Part shown: positions 7,514-19,867 of the stretch, one piece after another
Layout: each line of letters opens with the position of its first letter
How positions within the stretch are numbered: position 1 is the first letter of the stretch
Source of the DNA: Sphingomonadales bacterium
Lineage (GTDB): Bacteria > Pseudomonadota > Alphaproteobacteria > Sphingomonadales > Sphingomonadaceae
Length of the DNA: 64,000 bases
NCBI GenBank assembly: GCA_025352685.1
Contig: JANXSN010000019.1
Span: 28,641-92,640, forward strand
Direction of reading: 5' to 3'
Translations under genes and position numbers: made by a program
Notes under the pieces: model-generated
Database searches by the model: none
Seen by the model: only the letters and a program-made list of their open reading frames with translations
Told to the model about the DNA's origin: nothing

Positions 7514-8215
7514 CTATTTCTTGCCCAAGAGCTCCATAACCGCGACCGTCATCGCGGTCGCTCCAGTCACGATGCTTGCCTTTGGATCGATCTTGAACGG
7601 GCCGGAGTGGTGCCCTGCAACAGGCGGGCCGCCAGCCGTGGCCGCATCGAATGGACTGAGGCGTGCCGCCGACCGAGAAGTAGAAACCGGGCGCCTTCAA
7701 ATCGGGCTGGACGAAATTGGCGAAATCATCCGCGACCATGTCCTTTTGTTCCCATGGCCGGATCGCTGCCGCCCCAGATCACGTACAAAAGCCGCGTTGA
7801 TCCGCCGCGCAAGTGGACCGTCATTGACGTCGACCGGTGTCGATTCGCTCACTTTGAAAAGCGGTTCGGGCGCACCAATCGCCATTGCAATGCCCTTGGC
7901 AGTTCGCTCAATCGCCGCGAGCAGCAAGTTGCGCGTGGCCATGTCGTTCGACCGCACCGTAATCTACAAATCGACGTGGTTGGAAATGATGTGATGCTTG
8001 GCACCGGCGTGAAAAGAACAGACGGTAATGACAGCTGGCGACAGCGGCTCCTTTTCACGAGCAATAATACCCTGCAACGCGACGACAATCTGCGAAGCAA
8101 TATAGACAGGATCCTTGCCAAGCTGCGGCGCGGCACCGTGGGCGCGACGCCCGTTACGGTCAAATCGACATTGTCAGCCGACAAGTGTTGTATGGGCTCC
8201 AACCTGAGACCACCC
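7514..8215 (-). pseudogene. M20-family amidohydrolase, N-terminally truncated and frameshifted
   Basis: Reading the minus strand from about 8215 to the TAG at 7516-7514, pieces of an M20 amidohydrolase appear in different frames. The dimerisation domain start reads SADNVDLTVTG, then in another frame RAHGAAPQLGKDPVYIASQ. Next come VITVCSFHAGAKHHIISN, a stop, then the long piece from ATRNLLLAAIERTAKG to NDGPLARRINAAFVRDLG. In a further frame follow MVADDFANFVQPDLKAPG and PGFYFSVGGTP, and finally GHHSGPFKIDPKASIVTG and AMTAVMELLGKK. The N-terminal catalytic half is absent. At least three frame changes and a stop make it non-functional. The left edge is approximate. Confidence 0.8.
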
Positions 8216-8284
8216 CGGTCGGTGTCTGCCGAAACCCGACGGCTGGGTCGAAACCGCACTCACGCTGCCCGCATTGGACGCCTC

Positions 8285-8848
8285 TCAGCGGCCTTCCTTG
8301 CCCGTACACTCACCTGTGCGCTTGCCGGTCAGGTTCATCTTCATCGACATCTCCGACATGTGCCCTTCCTTGGCACCCCCGCTACCTGACGATTCCATCG
8401 TCATGGCGTAGGTGTCGGAACCGTAGGTACCTGACATTTTCATCGTCCGCACGGCACCACCCTGATGACACGTCATTTCGGCGTCGATCTTGCCATTACC
8501 CATCGTGTAGTGCGCGAATTTGCAGCTTTTTTGCTCGCCACCGAAGAACCCCTCCCTGGGAGCCTTTACCTGGTCGGGCGTGAGGCAACTCACAAAGGTC
8601 TTAGGGTTGCCCATCGAAGCCTTCATGCGCTCGGCCATCTGCGGCTGCATGTCGGGTATGTTCAAATTACTGATCATCATCGTTCCCTCCCAGCGACCCG
8701 GCAAGACGAACGGCGTATCGAGATTGGCCGCCTTGATCTGTGCCGCGACTTGTGCGCCGGTCGCGTTCGTCGCGGTAACTGTGGGACCCGAATGACAGGA
8801 AAATAACAATGTCATCGACATAACCGAGGCAAGCATGGTCTGGCGCAT
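8285..8848 (-). CDS. DUF3617 domain-containing exported protein
   Basis: The 187-residue product from the ATG at 8848 has a short hydrophobic signal (MLASVMSMTLLFSCHSG) whose FSC could serve as a lipobox. The body has the DUF3617 pattern: PGRWEGTMM near the start, then CLTPDQVKAP, KSCKFAHYTMGNG and AEMTCHQGG, with conserved cysteines, and an ending GKRTGECTG. DUF3617 proteins are common exported proteins of unknown function in sphingomonads. The frame extends upstream to 9001, into the uvrB start region, so the internal start with a GAGGGG run 10-15 bases upstream was chosen. It is divergent from uvrB. Confidence 0.78.
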   Translation of the reverse strand: MRQTMLASVMSMTLLFSCHSGPTVTATNATGAQVAAQIKAANLDTPFVLPGRWEGTMMISNLNIPDMQPQMAERMKASMGNPKTFVSCLTPDQVKAPREGFFGGEQKSCKFAHYTMGNGKIDAEMTCHQGGAVRTMKMSGTYGSDTYAMTMESSGSGGAKEGHMSEMSMKMNLTGKRTGECTGKEGR

Positions 8849-8984
8849 CGTGGCGTATCCCCTCATTTGCCGTTCGTTTGCGACGCGCGCCCTTGGTTGA
8901 AGAGAGCATATCGCTTTGCAGGGGCAATTCAATCGCGGGAGCGAGAATTCAGCGCGGTTGAAAGGCGACAGACCAACCCCTATC

Positions 8985-8999
8985 GTTCTCTTTATGTCC
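8985..8999 (+). promoter_or_regulatory. Possible degenerate LexA (SOS) box over the uvrB start
   Basis: The sequence is GTTC-N7-GTCC, one mismatch from the alphaproteobacterial LexA consensus GTTC-N7-GTTC. It overlaps the uvrB start codon at 8994. UvrB is an SOS gene in many bacteria, but one degenerate site could easily occur by chance. Confidence 0.25.
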
Positions 9000-11183
9000 A
9001 TTCAGATCCGTACAAGTCTCGACGAACCCGAAACGGCAGCAGATTTCGTTCCTCACCGCCCCGTACGCCCGCCCAAAGTCGAGGGCGGGAAGCGGTTCAA
9101 GGTCGTGTCCGATTATGAGGCCGCAGGCGACCAGCCGACTGCGATTGCCGAACTAGTTGAGACCGCGCAGACCGGCGAACGCAATCAGGTACTGCTCGGC
9201 GTCACCGGGAGCGGCAAGACGTTTACGATGGCACGCGTCATTGAGGAGTTGCAGCGACCCGCACTCATCCTCGCGCCCAACAAAATTCTCGCCGCCCAGC
9301 TTTATGGCGAGATGAAGTCGTTCTTTCCCGACAATGCCGTCGAGTATTTCGTCAGTTATTACGATTACTACCAGCCCGAGGCCTATGTCGCGCGGTCGGA
9401 CACCTACATCGAAAAAGAATCATCCGTGAACGAGTCGATCGACCGGATGCGCCATTCCGCCACGCGGTCACTGCTCGAACGCGACGACGTGATTATCGTG
9501 GCGTCGGTCTCTTGCCTCTACGGTATCGGGTCGGTCGAGACATACTCGGCCATGATATTTGACCTCAAAAAGGGTCAGACGGTCGAGCAATCGGAAATCA
9601 TTCGAAAGCTTGTCGCGCTCCAGTACAAACGAAACGAGGCTGCGTTCCAACGCGGAAATTTCCGCGTTCGGGGCGACAATCTGGAGATCTTTCCATCGCA
9701 TTACGAGGACAGCGCCTGGCGGATCTCGTTCTTCGGCGACGAAATCGAAGCCATTGCGGAATTCGACCCGCTGACAGGAAAAAAATCGGCGGCGCTCGAC
9801 TATGTGCGGGTCTACGCCAACAGTCATTACGTCACGCCGGGCCCGACAATGAAGCAAGCAATGGACGCGATCCGGCATGAGCTGTCCGAGCGATTGAAAG
9901 AACTGGTCGCCGAGGGAAAGTTGCTCGAAGCCCAGCGGCTCGAGCAGCGGACGAACTTTGATCTGGAAATGATTGCTGCAACGGGTAGCTGCGCGGGGAT
10001 CGAGAATTACAGCCGCTTTCTCACTGGCCGCTTGCCTGGCGAACCGCCGCCAACATTGTTCGAGTATCTTCCGGAAAACGCACTGCTGTTCGTCGACGAA
10101 AGTCATGTAACGATCGGCCAAGTCAATGGCATGTCGCGCGGCGATCACCGCCGCAAACTGACCCTCGCCGAATATGGGTTTCGCTTGCCGAGCGCGATCG
10201 ACAATCGTCCGTTACGCTTCAATGAATGGGATGCGATGCGGCCGCAGACGGTCTGTGTATCGGCAACCCCGGGGCCGTGGGAAATGGAACAAACCGGCGG
10301 CGTGTTCGCCGAACAGGTTATCCGCCCGACGGGTCTCATCGACCCGCCGGTCGAGATCAAGCCGGTCGAAGATCAGGTCGACGACTGCATCAACGAGATC
10401 AAGACGACGACCGCTGCAGGTTACCGTACGCTCGTCACGACGCTGACCAAGCGGATGGCGGAGGACCTGACCGAGTATCTGCACGAGGCTGGGATCAAGG
10501 TTCGCTACATGCACAGCGACGTTGAGACGCTGGAGCGCATCGAGCTGATCCGCGATCTACGGCTTGGCGTCTACGACGTGCTGATCGGCATCAACTTGTT
10601 GCGGGAAGGATTGGACATCCCCGAATGTGGCCTCGTCTGCATTCTCGACGCCGACAAGGAGGGTTTCCTGCGGAGCGAAACATCGCTGATTCAGACCATC
10701 GGTCGCGCCGCACGCAACGTCGACGGCCGGGTCATTCTTTATGCCGACCGCATAACCGGCAGCATGGAACGCGCAATGCGCGAAACCGACCGACGCCGCG
10801 AAAAGCAACTCGAGTATAATACAGCAAACGGCATCACGCCGCTGACCATCAAGCGCAACATTGCGGACGTGATCGGCCACCTGTCGTCACGCGATCAGGT
10901 GACAATCGAAATCGACGAAGACCGTCCCCACATGGTCGGTCACAATCTGCGTGCTTATATCGAAGATCTGGAAAAGAAGATGCGCAAGGCAGCTGGCGAC
11001 CTCGAGTTTGAAACTGCCGGTCGGCTACGCGACGAGATCCGCTCGCTGGAAGCCGAGGAACTGGGTCTGCCCGCGCATGAACAGTCAAAGGCGCCGATCA
11101 TGGGAAGGTCGAACGAGGGCAAGCCTGGAACCCGGAAAGATCGGTTCGGCAAAGTTCAACGAAAATGGGGCGGCAAGCGATAG
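8994..11183 (+). CDS. uvrB: UvrABC excision nuclease subunit B
   Basis: This 729-residue protein is UvrB, the DNA-damage verification helicase of nucleotide excision repair. It takes damaged DNA from UvrA and recruits UvrC. It shows Walker A GVTGSGKT at residues ~69-76, the beta-hairpin region [11 protein letters not shown], the helicase motifs [11 protein letters not shown] and [18 protein letters not shown], and a C-terminal UVR domain ([15 protein letters not shown] onward) that contacts UvrC. The length is slightly above the usual ~670 because of N- and C-terminal extensions. The ATG at 8994 was chosen; the frame is open to 8916 but that part does not resemble UvrB. A near-consensus LexA box overlaps the start. 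Confidence 0.97.
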   Translation: MSIQIRTSLDEPETAADFVPHRPVRPPKVEGGKRFKVVSDYEAAGDQPTAIAELVETAQTGERNQVLLGVTGSGKTFTMARVIEELQRPALILAPNKILAAQLYGEMKSFFPDNAVEYFVSYYDYYQPEAYVARSDTYIEKESSVNESIDRMRHSATRSLLERDDVIIVASVSCLYGIGSVETYSAMIFDLKKGQTVEQSEIIRKLVALQYKRNEAAFQRGNFRVRGDNLEIFPSHYEDSAWRISFFGDEIEAIAEFDPLTGKKSAALDYVRVYANSHYVTPGPTMKQAMDAIRHELSERLKELVAEGKLLEAQRLEQRTNFDLEMIAATGSCAGIENYSRFLTGRLPGEPPPTLFEYLPENALLFVDESHVTIGQVNGMSRGDHRRKLTLAEYGFRLPSAIDNRPLRFNEWDAMRPQTVCVSATPGPWEMEQTGGVFAEQVIRPTGLIDPPVEIKPVEDQVDDCINEIKTTTAAGYRTLVTTLTKRMAEDLTEYLHEAGIKVRYMHSDVETLERIELIRDLRLGVYDVLIGINLLREGLDIPECGLVCILDADKEGFLRSETSLIQTIGRAARNVDGRVILYADRITGSMERAMRETDRRREKQLEYNTANGITPLTIKRNIADVIGHLSSRDQVTIEIDEDRPHMVGHNLRAYIEDLEKKMRKAAGDLEFETAGRLRDEIRSLEAEELGLPAHEQSKAPIMGRSNEGKPGTRKDRFGKVQRKWGGKR

Positions 11184-11364
11184 CGGTGCGGCAGGTTTTT
11201 AGTTCAGACGTAATTTCCAGGACACACCAAGCTTGATCGAACGATACCGGCTCGACGTATGGCGCGCTGGGCATCGACCCGCGTACAAATGCGGCAAAGG
11301 GTAAGCAAGGTGCGCGAAGGCGAGCGCCCAACTCCCGGCATCATCTCACGTTGCCTCGTAAGCG

Positions 11365-11979
11365 TCAGCCTCGCCGCCGCAACGCCACGACATAGATCAC
11401 CAACGCAACGCCCGCGAACGCGAACCATTGCACCGCATAGGCGAGATGATTGTTGGGGATAGATGCGGGATCGGGCGGAGTGCTGGCAGCAAGGCCCGGC
11501 GCTGGAACATCGGCTACCAGCATTGGGCGCAAGGGCGCCGCATGCGCGAAAATCCGGCCGATTAAGCTCTCGTGACTGGGCTCTGTCGTGATCAGGCCGT
11601 CGACGATGCCCCCGTTCCAGCCGAGCCTTTGTGTCGGGTTAGCGGATACGCCCATATCAACCAATGCACCCGGTCGTTCCGCGCCCGTGACGCAATTTGC
11701 GATATGCCTGTATCCCGGCTGCCCACCTGCGGTTTGTCCTCCTTCGACCCGCCAGTTCGAGACGCTCAGGCAATGGACCTGCGCCTTTCGAAACATGGCG
11801 GCAGGAGGCACTGGGGCCAGCTCGGGATATGTCATCGGCGCCAGATTGAGGTTCGCTGTGTAACGTGCGAGCAACGCCTGCTTCTCGCTGCGGCGCTGAA
11901 GCTGCCAAACGCCAAGTGCCAGCATTGCCGCCACAGCAAAGCTTACGACAAGCGTGGCGACAAAGGGTAGACGCTTCAT
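11365..11979 (-). CDS. SURF1 family cytochrome oxidase assembly protein
   Basis: This 204-residue protein has the SURF1 layout: an N-terminal membrane helix (FVATLVVSFAVAAMLALG) followed by GVWQLQRRSEKQALL, a periplasmic domain, and a C-terminal helix (VQWFAFAGVALVIYVVAL). SURF1 helps insert heme a into subunit I of aa3 oxidases. It is the last gene of the cta operon, and its ATG overlaps the DUF983 stop as ATGA (11979-11976), which suggests translational coupling. The 181 bases between it and uvrB hold nothing recognisable. Confidence 0.9.
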   Translation of the reverse strand: MKRLPFVATLVVSFAVAAMLALGVWQLQRRSEKQALLARYTANLNLAPMTYPELAPVPPAAMFRKAQVHCLSVSNWRVEGGQTAGGQPGYRHIANCVTGAERPGALVDMGVSANPTQRLGWNGGIVDGLITTEPSHESLIGRIFAHAAPLRPMLVADVPAPGLAASTPPDPASIPNNHLAYAVQWFAFAGVALVIYVVALRRRG

Positions 11980-12338
11980 GGCTTAAGCTTCCCTTCACGG
12001 GCCGCGTTTCGATATTCTGAAATTAACAGTGCTGCCTTAGCAACCCGCAACCCACCAAGAACGAGGCCCAGCGTCACGGCAGGCCAGATGAGAAGGTGTA
12101 CCCAAAAGGGCGGCCCTGCTTCAAGTTCGAGCGTGACCGCTCCTAACACAACCAGAGCGCCCACGATCAATGTAAGGAAAGCCGCCGGGCCATCTCCCAC
12201 ATTAAACTCAGTAAAATCGAGCCCGCACGCACGGCATTTTGGCGCAAAGGAGATGATTCCATCGAACAAGGTCGTCGCACCGCACTGCGGACATGCGCCC
12301 TTCAGCGCAGCGCCCGCCAATGTGGGGAGCGAGCTCAC
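11976..12338 (-). CDS. DUF983 membrane protein of the cytochrome oxidase operon
   Basis: Starting from the GTG at 12338, this is a 120-residue protein with two CxxC pairs (CPQCG and CRACG) and the family signature FNVGDGPAAF. Two membrane helices follow (FLTLIVGALVVLGAV and LLIWPAVTLGLVLGG). DUF983 genes sit regularly in alphaproteobacterial cox operons; their role is not established. The GTG overlaps the ctaE stop as GTGA, so translation is probably coupled. The longer frame to 12401 runs back into ctaE and is rejected. Confidence 0.85.
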   Translation of the reverse strand: MSSLPTLAGAALKGACPQCGATTLFDGIISFAPKCRACGLDFTEFNVGDGPAAFLTLIVGALVVLGAVTLELEAGPPFWVHLLIWPAVTLGLVLGGLRVAKAALLISEYRNAAREGKLKP

Positions 12339-13219
12339 CCCCCGTGGACCGACGCGCCCCAGCTGCCCCAAACGTAGACGGAGATAAACAGCAACAGCCA
12401 TACGACGTCGACGAAGTGCCAGTACCAGGCCGCTGCTTCAAAGCCGAAGTGCTGGCGGGGGGTAAAGTCGCCTTTATAACTGCGCACCAAACAGACGATG
12501 AGAAAGATCGTGCCAATAATGACATGAAACCCATGAAAGCCGGTCGCCATGTAGAAAGCCGCGCCATAATTCAGGCCTGCAAAGGGAAATGATGCATGCG
12601 CATATTCATAGGCCTGAATGCTGGAAAACAGCATGCCGAGCAGAATGGTCGCCCACAAACCGACTTTAAGCCCCTGTCGGTCGCCATGGATTAGTGCGTG
12701 ATGCGCATAAGTCACCGTCGTGCCCGAGCAGAGCAGGATCAGTGTGTTGAGCAGCGGGAAGTGGAACGGATCAATGACCTCGATGCCCTTCGGCGGCCAT
12801 TGCTCCAGCGCTGAAGCGCCTGACTGACCAATAATATTGGTTACCGTGAACGTGCCGGCCACATGGTCCTTTACTACGTTGAGCGCAGCGGGGAACAGCG
12901 AAAAGTCGAACCACGCCCAGAACCAACCGACGAAGAACATGACCTCGGATGCGATGAACAGGATCATGCCGTAGCGCAGATGTAACGATACGACCGGCGT
13001 ATGATCCCCAGCCCGCGCTTCTTTCACTACCTGCGACCACCAGCCGTAAAACGTCGCAAGAACGGCAGTCAGGCCTATGCCGAAAACATAACCACCAGCT
13101 CCGGATTTGTGCATCCACATGATGCCACCCGCCGCCATCATCAGCGCGGAGAACGCCCCGATAATCGGCCAGGGACTGGGCGGCAGAATATGATAGTCGT
13201 GGTTCTTGGCACCGGCCAT
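12335..13219 (-). CDS. ctaE: Cytochrome c oxidase subunit III
   Basis: This 294-residue, seven-helix subunit of the aa3-type cytochrome c oxidase lies in the inner membrane and stabilises the proton-pumping core. Signatures include MAGAKNHDYHILPPSPWP at the N-terminus, SEVMFFVGWFWAWFD with the conserved Glu, TVTYAHHALI, and GFHGFHVIIGTIFL near the end. The ATG at 13219 was chosen because the family begins there; the frame is open to 13417. The gene lies 29 bases after ctaG and overlaps DUF983 by 4 bases. Confidence 0.96.
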   Translation of the reverse strand: MAGAKNHDYHILPPSPWPIIGAFSALMMAAGGIMWMHKSGAGGYVFGIGLTAVLATFYGWWSQVVKEARAGDHTPVVSLHLRYGMILFIASEVMFFVGWFWAWFDFSLFPAALNVVKDHVAGTFTVTNIIGQSGASALEQWPPKGIEVIDPFHFPLLNTLILLCSGTTVTYAHHALIHGDRQGLKVGLWATILLGMLFSSIQAYEYAHASFPFAGLNYGAAFYMATGFHGFHVIIGTIFLIVCLVRSYKGDFTPRQHFGFEAAAWYWHFVDVVWLLLFISVYVWGSWGASVHGG

Positions 13220-13248
13220 GGTCGTTCCCTCGTCTCGTCTTTTCAAAT

Positions 13249-13791
13249 CTAGCCGCGCAAGTGTGCGTCGTCTATCGGATAGAAAGTGTAGCTGAGCGTA
13301 ATTGTCTCGATATCCTTGGTGTCCGCATCCTTGGCGAAACCAGGATCGACATAGAAGATCACTGGCATTCGGACGGTCTGCCCCGGCTGCAGCGTCTGCT
13401 CGGTGAAGCAAAAACATTGGACTTTGGCAAAGTAACCGCCCGCTTGGGTTGGTGTCACATTGTAAAGAGCGCGACCCGTGACTGGATACCGCGCGTGGTT
13501 GGTTGCGGTGAAGAACGCCATATTCTTTTCGCCGATCGTCACGATCTGCTCGGGCTTTTCGGGTGCGAATGACCAGGGAAGTGTTGGCACATGATTGGCG
13601 TCGAAGCGGATCTCAACTGTCTTGCCCGGGACTGCGCGGACCAACTGTCCGTTTGACCGCTGGGTCGTGCCGTCGAAGCCGGTCGCCTCGCAAAACATGC
13701 GGTAAAGCGGGGCACTAGCAAAGCCAAGACCCGCCATTCCGGCCACCCCTACCGCTGCCAGCATTGCGGTGCGCCGAATGGGATCGATCAC
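13249..13791 (-). CDS. ctaG: Cytochrome c oxidase assembly protein CtaG (Cox11)
   Basis: This 180-residue protein is a membrane-anchored periplasmic copper chaperone that delivers copper to the CuB site of subunit I. It has one N-terminal helix (MLAAVGVAGMAGLGFASA), the conserved APLYRMFC segment with C34, and the copper-binding motif CFCF (C126 and C128) in KVQCFCFTEQ. Its ATG overlaps the stop of the preceding small membrane protein gene (13791/13788). Confidence 0.96.
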   Translation of the reverse strand: MIDPIRRTAMLAAVGVAGMAGLGFASAPLYRMFCEATGFDGTTQRSNGQLVRAVPGKTVEIRFDANHVPTLPWSFAPEKPEQIVTIGEKNMAFFTATNHARYPVTGRALYNVTPTQAGGYFAKVQCFCFTEQTLQPGQTVRMPVIFYVDPGFAKDADTKDIETITLSYTFYPIDDAHLRG

Positions 13792-13928
13792 TGCGCGGTG
13801 CCCCCGATGCGCGCGAGGGCAATGAAGTAAAACAGCGCGACCATGCCGCCCAGAATCAGAGCCGTGACAATCGCACGTCCTTTGCGGCGGCGATCAAACT
13901 CGGCACGGTTTGGATCGTCGGGCGTCAT
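13788..13928 (-). CDS. 46-residue single-pass membrane protein of the cox operon (CoxF-like position)
   Basis: This 46-residue ORF starts at the ATG at 13928, which overlaps the ctaB stop as ATGA, and its own stop overlaps the ctaG start in the same way. It has a polar, Arg/Asp-rich N-terminus ([19 protein letters not shown]) and one membrane helix ([19 protein letters not shown]). Small membrane ORFs between ctaB and ctaG are a constant feature of alphaproteobacterial cox operons; the function is unproven. The two tight overlaps are strong evidence that it is translated. Confidence 0.85.
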   Translation of the reverse strand: MTPDDPNRAEFDRRRKGRAIVTALILGGMVALFYFIALARIGGTAQ

Positions 13929-14830
13929 GCAAACACCGCACGATCGAGCGCCAGCGCCGCAAACGACACCAACATATAACCAATCGAATAGAGAAATAGC
14001 GCCTTTTCTGCGCGCATTTCTAGTGGACTGGGCGCCGCGTCGATAACAACCCAGATGTTTAAACCGACGAAAATTAGCGACCCAACCAGCGCCGTCAGCC
14101 CATAGAATGCGCCTGTCATGCCAAGTGGCCACGGCGCGACGGCAACAATCGCCATCAGCGCCGCATAGCCAAGCATTTGTAAGCGTGTGCTGCGAGCGCT
14201 TGCCACCACCGGCATCATTGGCACGGTACCGGCGGCGTAGTCGTCGCGAATTCGTAGTGCCAAGGCCCAGCTATGCGGTGGAGTCCACAAAAAGATAAAG
14301 GCAAACATCAAAATCGGAAGCGGTGCGATATGGCCAGTTGCAGCCACCCAGCCGATGAGCGGTGGAAATGCACCAGCCGCTCCTCCGATAACGACATTCT
14401 GCGGTGTAATGCGCTTCAGCCAGACTGTGTAGATCAAGACGTAGAACAAGATCGATCCGGCAAGCAGCACCGCTGCGAGCACATTCGTCGCCAAACCCAT
14501 AATCAAAACGGAGGAAACGCCGAGACCGACACCAAAGTGCAGAGCGGTCTGCGCATCCATACGCCCAGCAGCCACTGGACGGTTTGCGGTGCGGCGCATC
14601 ATCGCGTCGATGTCGGCCTCATACCATTGATTGAGCGCACCTGCCGCCCCTGCCGCCATCGCGATGCAAAGCACCGCAGTGAATGCGAGCGCATGCGGGA
14701 GCGCTACCGGTGCCGCAATCATGCCGCACAAACCCGTAAACACCACCGATCGCATGACACGGGGCTTCGTCAACGCAAAGAGGTCCAGCCAATCGGCAGT
14801 CAGGGGAGTGGCAAGCGTCTTGGTGTTCAT
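13925..14830 (-). CDS. ctaB: Protoheme IX farnesyltransferase (heme O synthase)
   Basis: This 301-residue polytopic UbiA-type prenyltransferase farnesylates protoheme to heme O, the first step towards heme A for cytochrome aa3. The prenyl-diphosphate binding motif [15 protein letters not shown] lies in the first cytoplasmic loop and a second acidic region ([17 protein letters not shown]) in the later loop. It follows ctaD after 45 bases and overlaps the small membrane protein gene by 4 bases. Confidence 0.96.
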   Translation of the reverse strand: MNTKTLATPLTADWLDLFALTKPRVMRSVVFTGLCGMIAAPVALPHALAFTAVLCIAMAAGAAGALNQWYEADIDAMMRRTANRPVAAGRMDAQTALHFGVGLGVSSVLIMGLATNVLAAVLLAGSILFYVLIYTVWLKRITPQNVVIGGAAGAFPPLIGWVAATGHIAPLPILMFAFIFLWTPPHSWALALRIRDDYAAGTVPMMPVVASARSTRLQMLGYAALMAIVAVAPWPLGMTGAFYGLTALVGSLIFVGLNIWVVIDAAPSPLEMRAEKALFLYSIGYMLVSFAALALDRAVFA

Positions 14831-14875
14831 TTCAACTTCCTTGCCCCTCCAGCACCAGCGGGAGGGGCATGTCGC

Positions 14876-17595
<2,720 letters not shown>

Positions 17596-17797
17596 GAAAA
17601 TCCGTCCCTCTGGGCGCTGGTCCGGCGCGGGGATACGCGCGGGGGGACCGTCACAATCGCCGCCTATACGCGCGGGTTCCTCCAGTCTCAAGCTGTTACG
17701 CGGGTGTTTTTGCTGCGACTGCTCACCTCGGTTGTCACATGACCCCCATGTCCTTACGGAAATGTCCAAATCGCGGACAGATCATGGGGTGTCACAA

Positions 17798-18373
17798 GTG
17801 ACCGACGAAGAGGTGCTGGCGGAGTTCAGTGCGGCGGATGCGCTGCTTGAGGGACATTTCATTCTGTCGTCAGGCCTCCGCTCGCCTCGCTATCTCCAAT
17901 GCGCGCGCGTTTTGGCCGATCCCAGGCGCGGCAGCCGTCTCGCCGAATCGCTGGCGGCGCGCCTACCAAGCGATCTCGCCATCGACATTGTCGTGTCCCC
18001 CGCAATGGGCGGCGTGATCGCCGGACATGAAATGGCGCGCGCGCTTGGCGTCGAGGCGGTGTTTCTTGAACGGCCCGAGGGCGTGTTTGAGCTGCGGCGA
18101 GGATTTCGGCTGACGCCAGGCCAGCGCGTCTTGATGATGGAAGATGTGGTCACGACAGGCCTCAGCTCGCGCGAAGCCATAGCAGCGATTACGCGTGCGG
18201 GTGGGACTGTTGTTGCAGCAGCAGCGCTCGTCGACAGGTCGGAGGGTGCCGCCGATCTTGGCGTCCCTTTTTACCCGCTCATCCGATTGTCGGTTCCGAC
18301 TTATGCCGCCGATGATCTGCCGCCCGAACTGGTCGCGATCCCTGCTATCAAGCCGGGGAGCCGAGCAGCGTGA
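17798..18373 (+). CDS. pyrE: Orotate phosphoribosyltransferase
   Basis: This 191-residue enzyme converts orotate and PRPP to orotidine 5'-phosphate in pyrimidine synthesis. It has FILSSGLRSPRYLQCA in the orotate region, a PAMGGVIAGHEMAR segment, and the PRPP-binding motif RVLMMEDVVTTGLSS. The GTG at 17798 (VTDEEVLAEF) was chosen because the family begins there and GGGGTG lies upstream; an in-frame ATG at 17762 would add 12 residues. It heads the plus-strand run pyrE-unknown-pdxJ-acpS-lepB-PerM-like transporter. Confidence 0.93.
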   Translation: MTDEEVLAEFSAADALLEGHFILSSGLRSPRYLQCARVLADPRRGSRLAESLAARLPSDLAIDIVVSPAMGGVIAGHEMARALGVEAVFLERPEGVFELRRGFRLTPGQRVLMMEDVVTTGLSSREAIAAITRAGGTVVAAAALVDRSEGAADLGVPFYPLIRLSVPTYAADDLPPELVAIPAIKPGSRAA

Positions 18374-18603
18374 AGAACAAGTCGACACTCGCGACAATAT
18401 CCAACTTGCCGCTCTCTCGTGACGAAGTGTTACGGCATTGGGCATCGACCACCAAACAGGTCGTTGCGATGCCGAGAATGCAAGAAGTTGCCACGGGTCG
18501 TATCGACCGGAATAAGCCGGTTGCTGGCAATCTCTCCAGATTCGTCGGTTTTAATGTGATGTTCCTCATGATGCGCAACTTCATCCTGCCCAAAAAGGAA
18601 TAA
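18370..18603 (+). CDS. Hypothetical 77-residue protein coupled to pyrE
   Basis: A 77-residue ORF starts at a GTG that overlaps the pyrE stop as GTGA (18370-18373). This is the type of coupling seen elsewhere in the window and is the main evidence that it is real. The product is basic with a hydrophobic stretch near the end (FVGFNVMFLMMRNFIL), so it may be membrane-associated. No family is recognised. The next gene, pdxJ, starts about 100 bases downstream. Confidence 0.4.
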   Translation: MKNKSTLATISNLPLSRDEVLRHWASTTKQVVAMPRMQEVATGRIDRNKPVAGNLSRFVGFNVMFLMMRNFILPKKE

Positions 18604-18705
18604 TGTCGTGATCGCTTTCACCACTCACAGCGGATTCGGTTTCGACCAGGCCCGCTGTTTCAAAGAAATTACTTGCGATCTGGTGGCTGGCGCAGTGTGT
18701 GCATC

Positions 18706-19428
18706 GTGACGCTGCCCCTTCGTCTTGGCGTCAACATCGATCACATCGCGACCATTCGCAATTCGCGCGGCGGGGACCATCCCGACCCGATGCGCGGCGT
18801 CCAGATTATCGAGGCGGCAGGCGGTGACGGCATCACCGTTCATCTACGTGAGGACCGTCGTCATATCCGCGATGCCGATCTCGACGTGCTCATGGCCGTG
18901 ACGGCGCTGCCGATAAATCTGGAGATCGCCGCAACCCCGGAAATGGTTGCCATTGCCGTGCGCCACCGACCGCATGCCGCCTGCATCGTGCCCGAACGTC
19001 GCCAGGAGCGCACAACCGAAGGCGGACTCGATGCGGCCGGACAGCATAATCATCTCGCGCCCCTGGTCGCGCAACTGCTGGACGCCGGCATCCGGGTCAG
19101 TCTGTTCATCGAACCCGACGCGCGTCAGATCGAAGCGTCCATGCGGCTGCGCGCGCCCGTGGTCGAATTGCATACCGGCAAATACGCGCACGGCGACCCT
19201 GACGGCGTGGAGCTGCGCCGTCTGGCCGACGCCGCAGCGCTCGCAGTCAAGAACGGCATCGAGCCGCATGCAGGGCACGGGCTGACCTTCGAAAACGTCG
19301 TCCCTGTCGCTGCCATTCCGCAGATTGCCGAGCTGAATATCGGCCACTTCCTGATCGGCGAGGCGATTTTCAGTGGCCTTGCCGATAGCGTGGCCAGGAT
19401 GAAGGCACTGATGGAGAGCGCACGGTGA
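18706..19428 (+). CDS. pdxJ: Pyridoxine 5'-phosphate synthase
   Basis: This 240-residue TIM-barrel enzyme condenses 3-amino-1-hydroxyacetone phosphate with deoxyxylulose phosphate in the DXP-dependent vitamin B6 pathway. Signatures are [59 protein letters not shown] and GHGLTFENV. The GTG at 18706 matches the family start and the ~240-residue norm; the open frame to 18673 is not used. The pairing of pdxJ with acpS downstream (13 bases apart) is widely conserved in proteobacteria. Confidence 0.96.
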   Translation: MTLPLRLGVNIDHIATIRNSRGGDHPDPMRGVQIIEAAGGDGITVHLREDRRHIRDADLDVLMAVTALPINLEIAATPEMVAIAVRHRPHAACIVPERRQERTTEGGLDAAGQHNHLAPLVAQLLDAGIRVSLFIEPDARQIEASMRLRAPVVELHTGKYAHGDPDGVELRRLADAAALAVKNGIEPHAGHGLTFENVVPVAAIPQIAELNIGHFLIGEAIFSGLADSVARMKALMESAR

Positions 19429-19441
19429 AAGCCCCAAACAG

Positions 19442-19867
19442 GTGATCGTGGGTCTCGGGTCCGACATGTGCAATATCGAACGGATTCAAAATTCGCTCGA
19501 ACGCTTTGGCGAGCGGTTCGAAAACCGCGTCTTTACCGCTGTTGAGCGTGCCAAGGCCGCGCGTCGCCCGTTCACCCGCGCCGGAACTTACGCCAAGCGG
19601 TTCGCTGCCAAGGAAGCATTCTCGAAGGCGGTCGGAACCGGATTCAGGCGTGGCGTTTTCATGAAAGACATCGGCGTCGTAAATGCGCCGACCGGAGCCC
19701 CGACACTGTCGCTGTTGGGCGGCGCGAAAGCGGCGCTCGACGCGCTGATTCCCGACGGGTATGAGGCACGAATACATGTGACGCTCACCGACGACCATCC
19801 ATGGGCGCAGGCGTTTGTCATTATCGAAGCAATCAAGCCCGACGGCCTGCCGAAAGTAAGAGCGTGA
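19442..19867 (+). CDS. acpS: Holo-[acyl-carrier-protein] synthase
   Basis: This 141-residue protein transfers 4'-phosphopantetheine from CoA to acyl carrier protein. It has the [12 protein letters not shown] motif with the magnesium-binding Asp, and the [17 protein letters not shown] motif with the second metal-binding Glu. The start is a GTG at 19442. The stop overlaps the lepB start as GTGA (19864-19867). Confidence 0.94.
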   Translation: MIVGLGSDMCNIERIQNSLERFGERFENRVFTAVERAKAARRPFTRAGTYAKRFAAKEAFSKAVGTGFRRGVFMKDIGVVNAPTGAPTLSLLGGAKAALDALIPDGYEARIHVTLTDDHPWAQAFVIIEAIKPDGLPKVRA

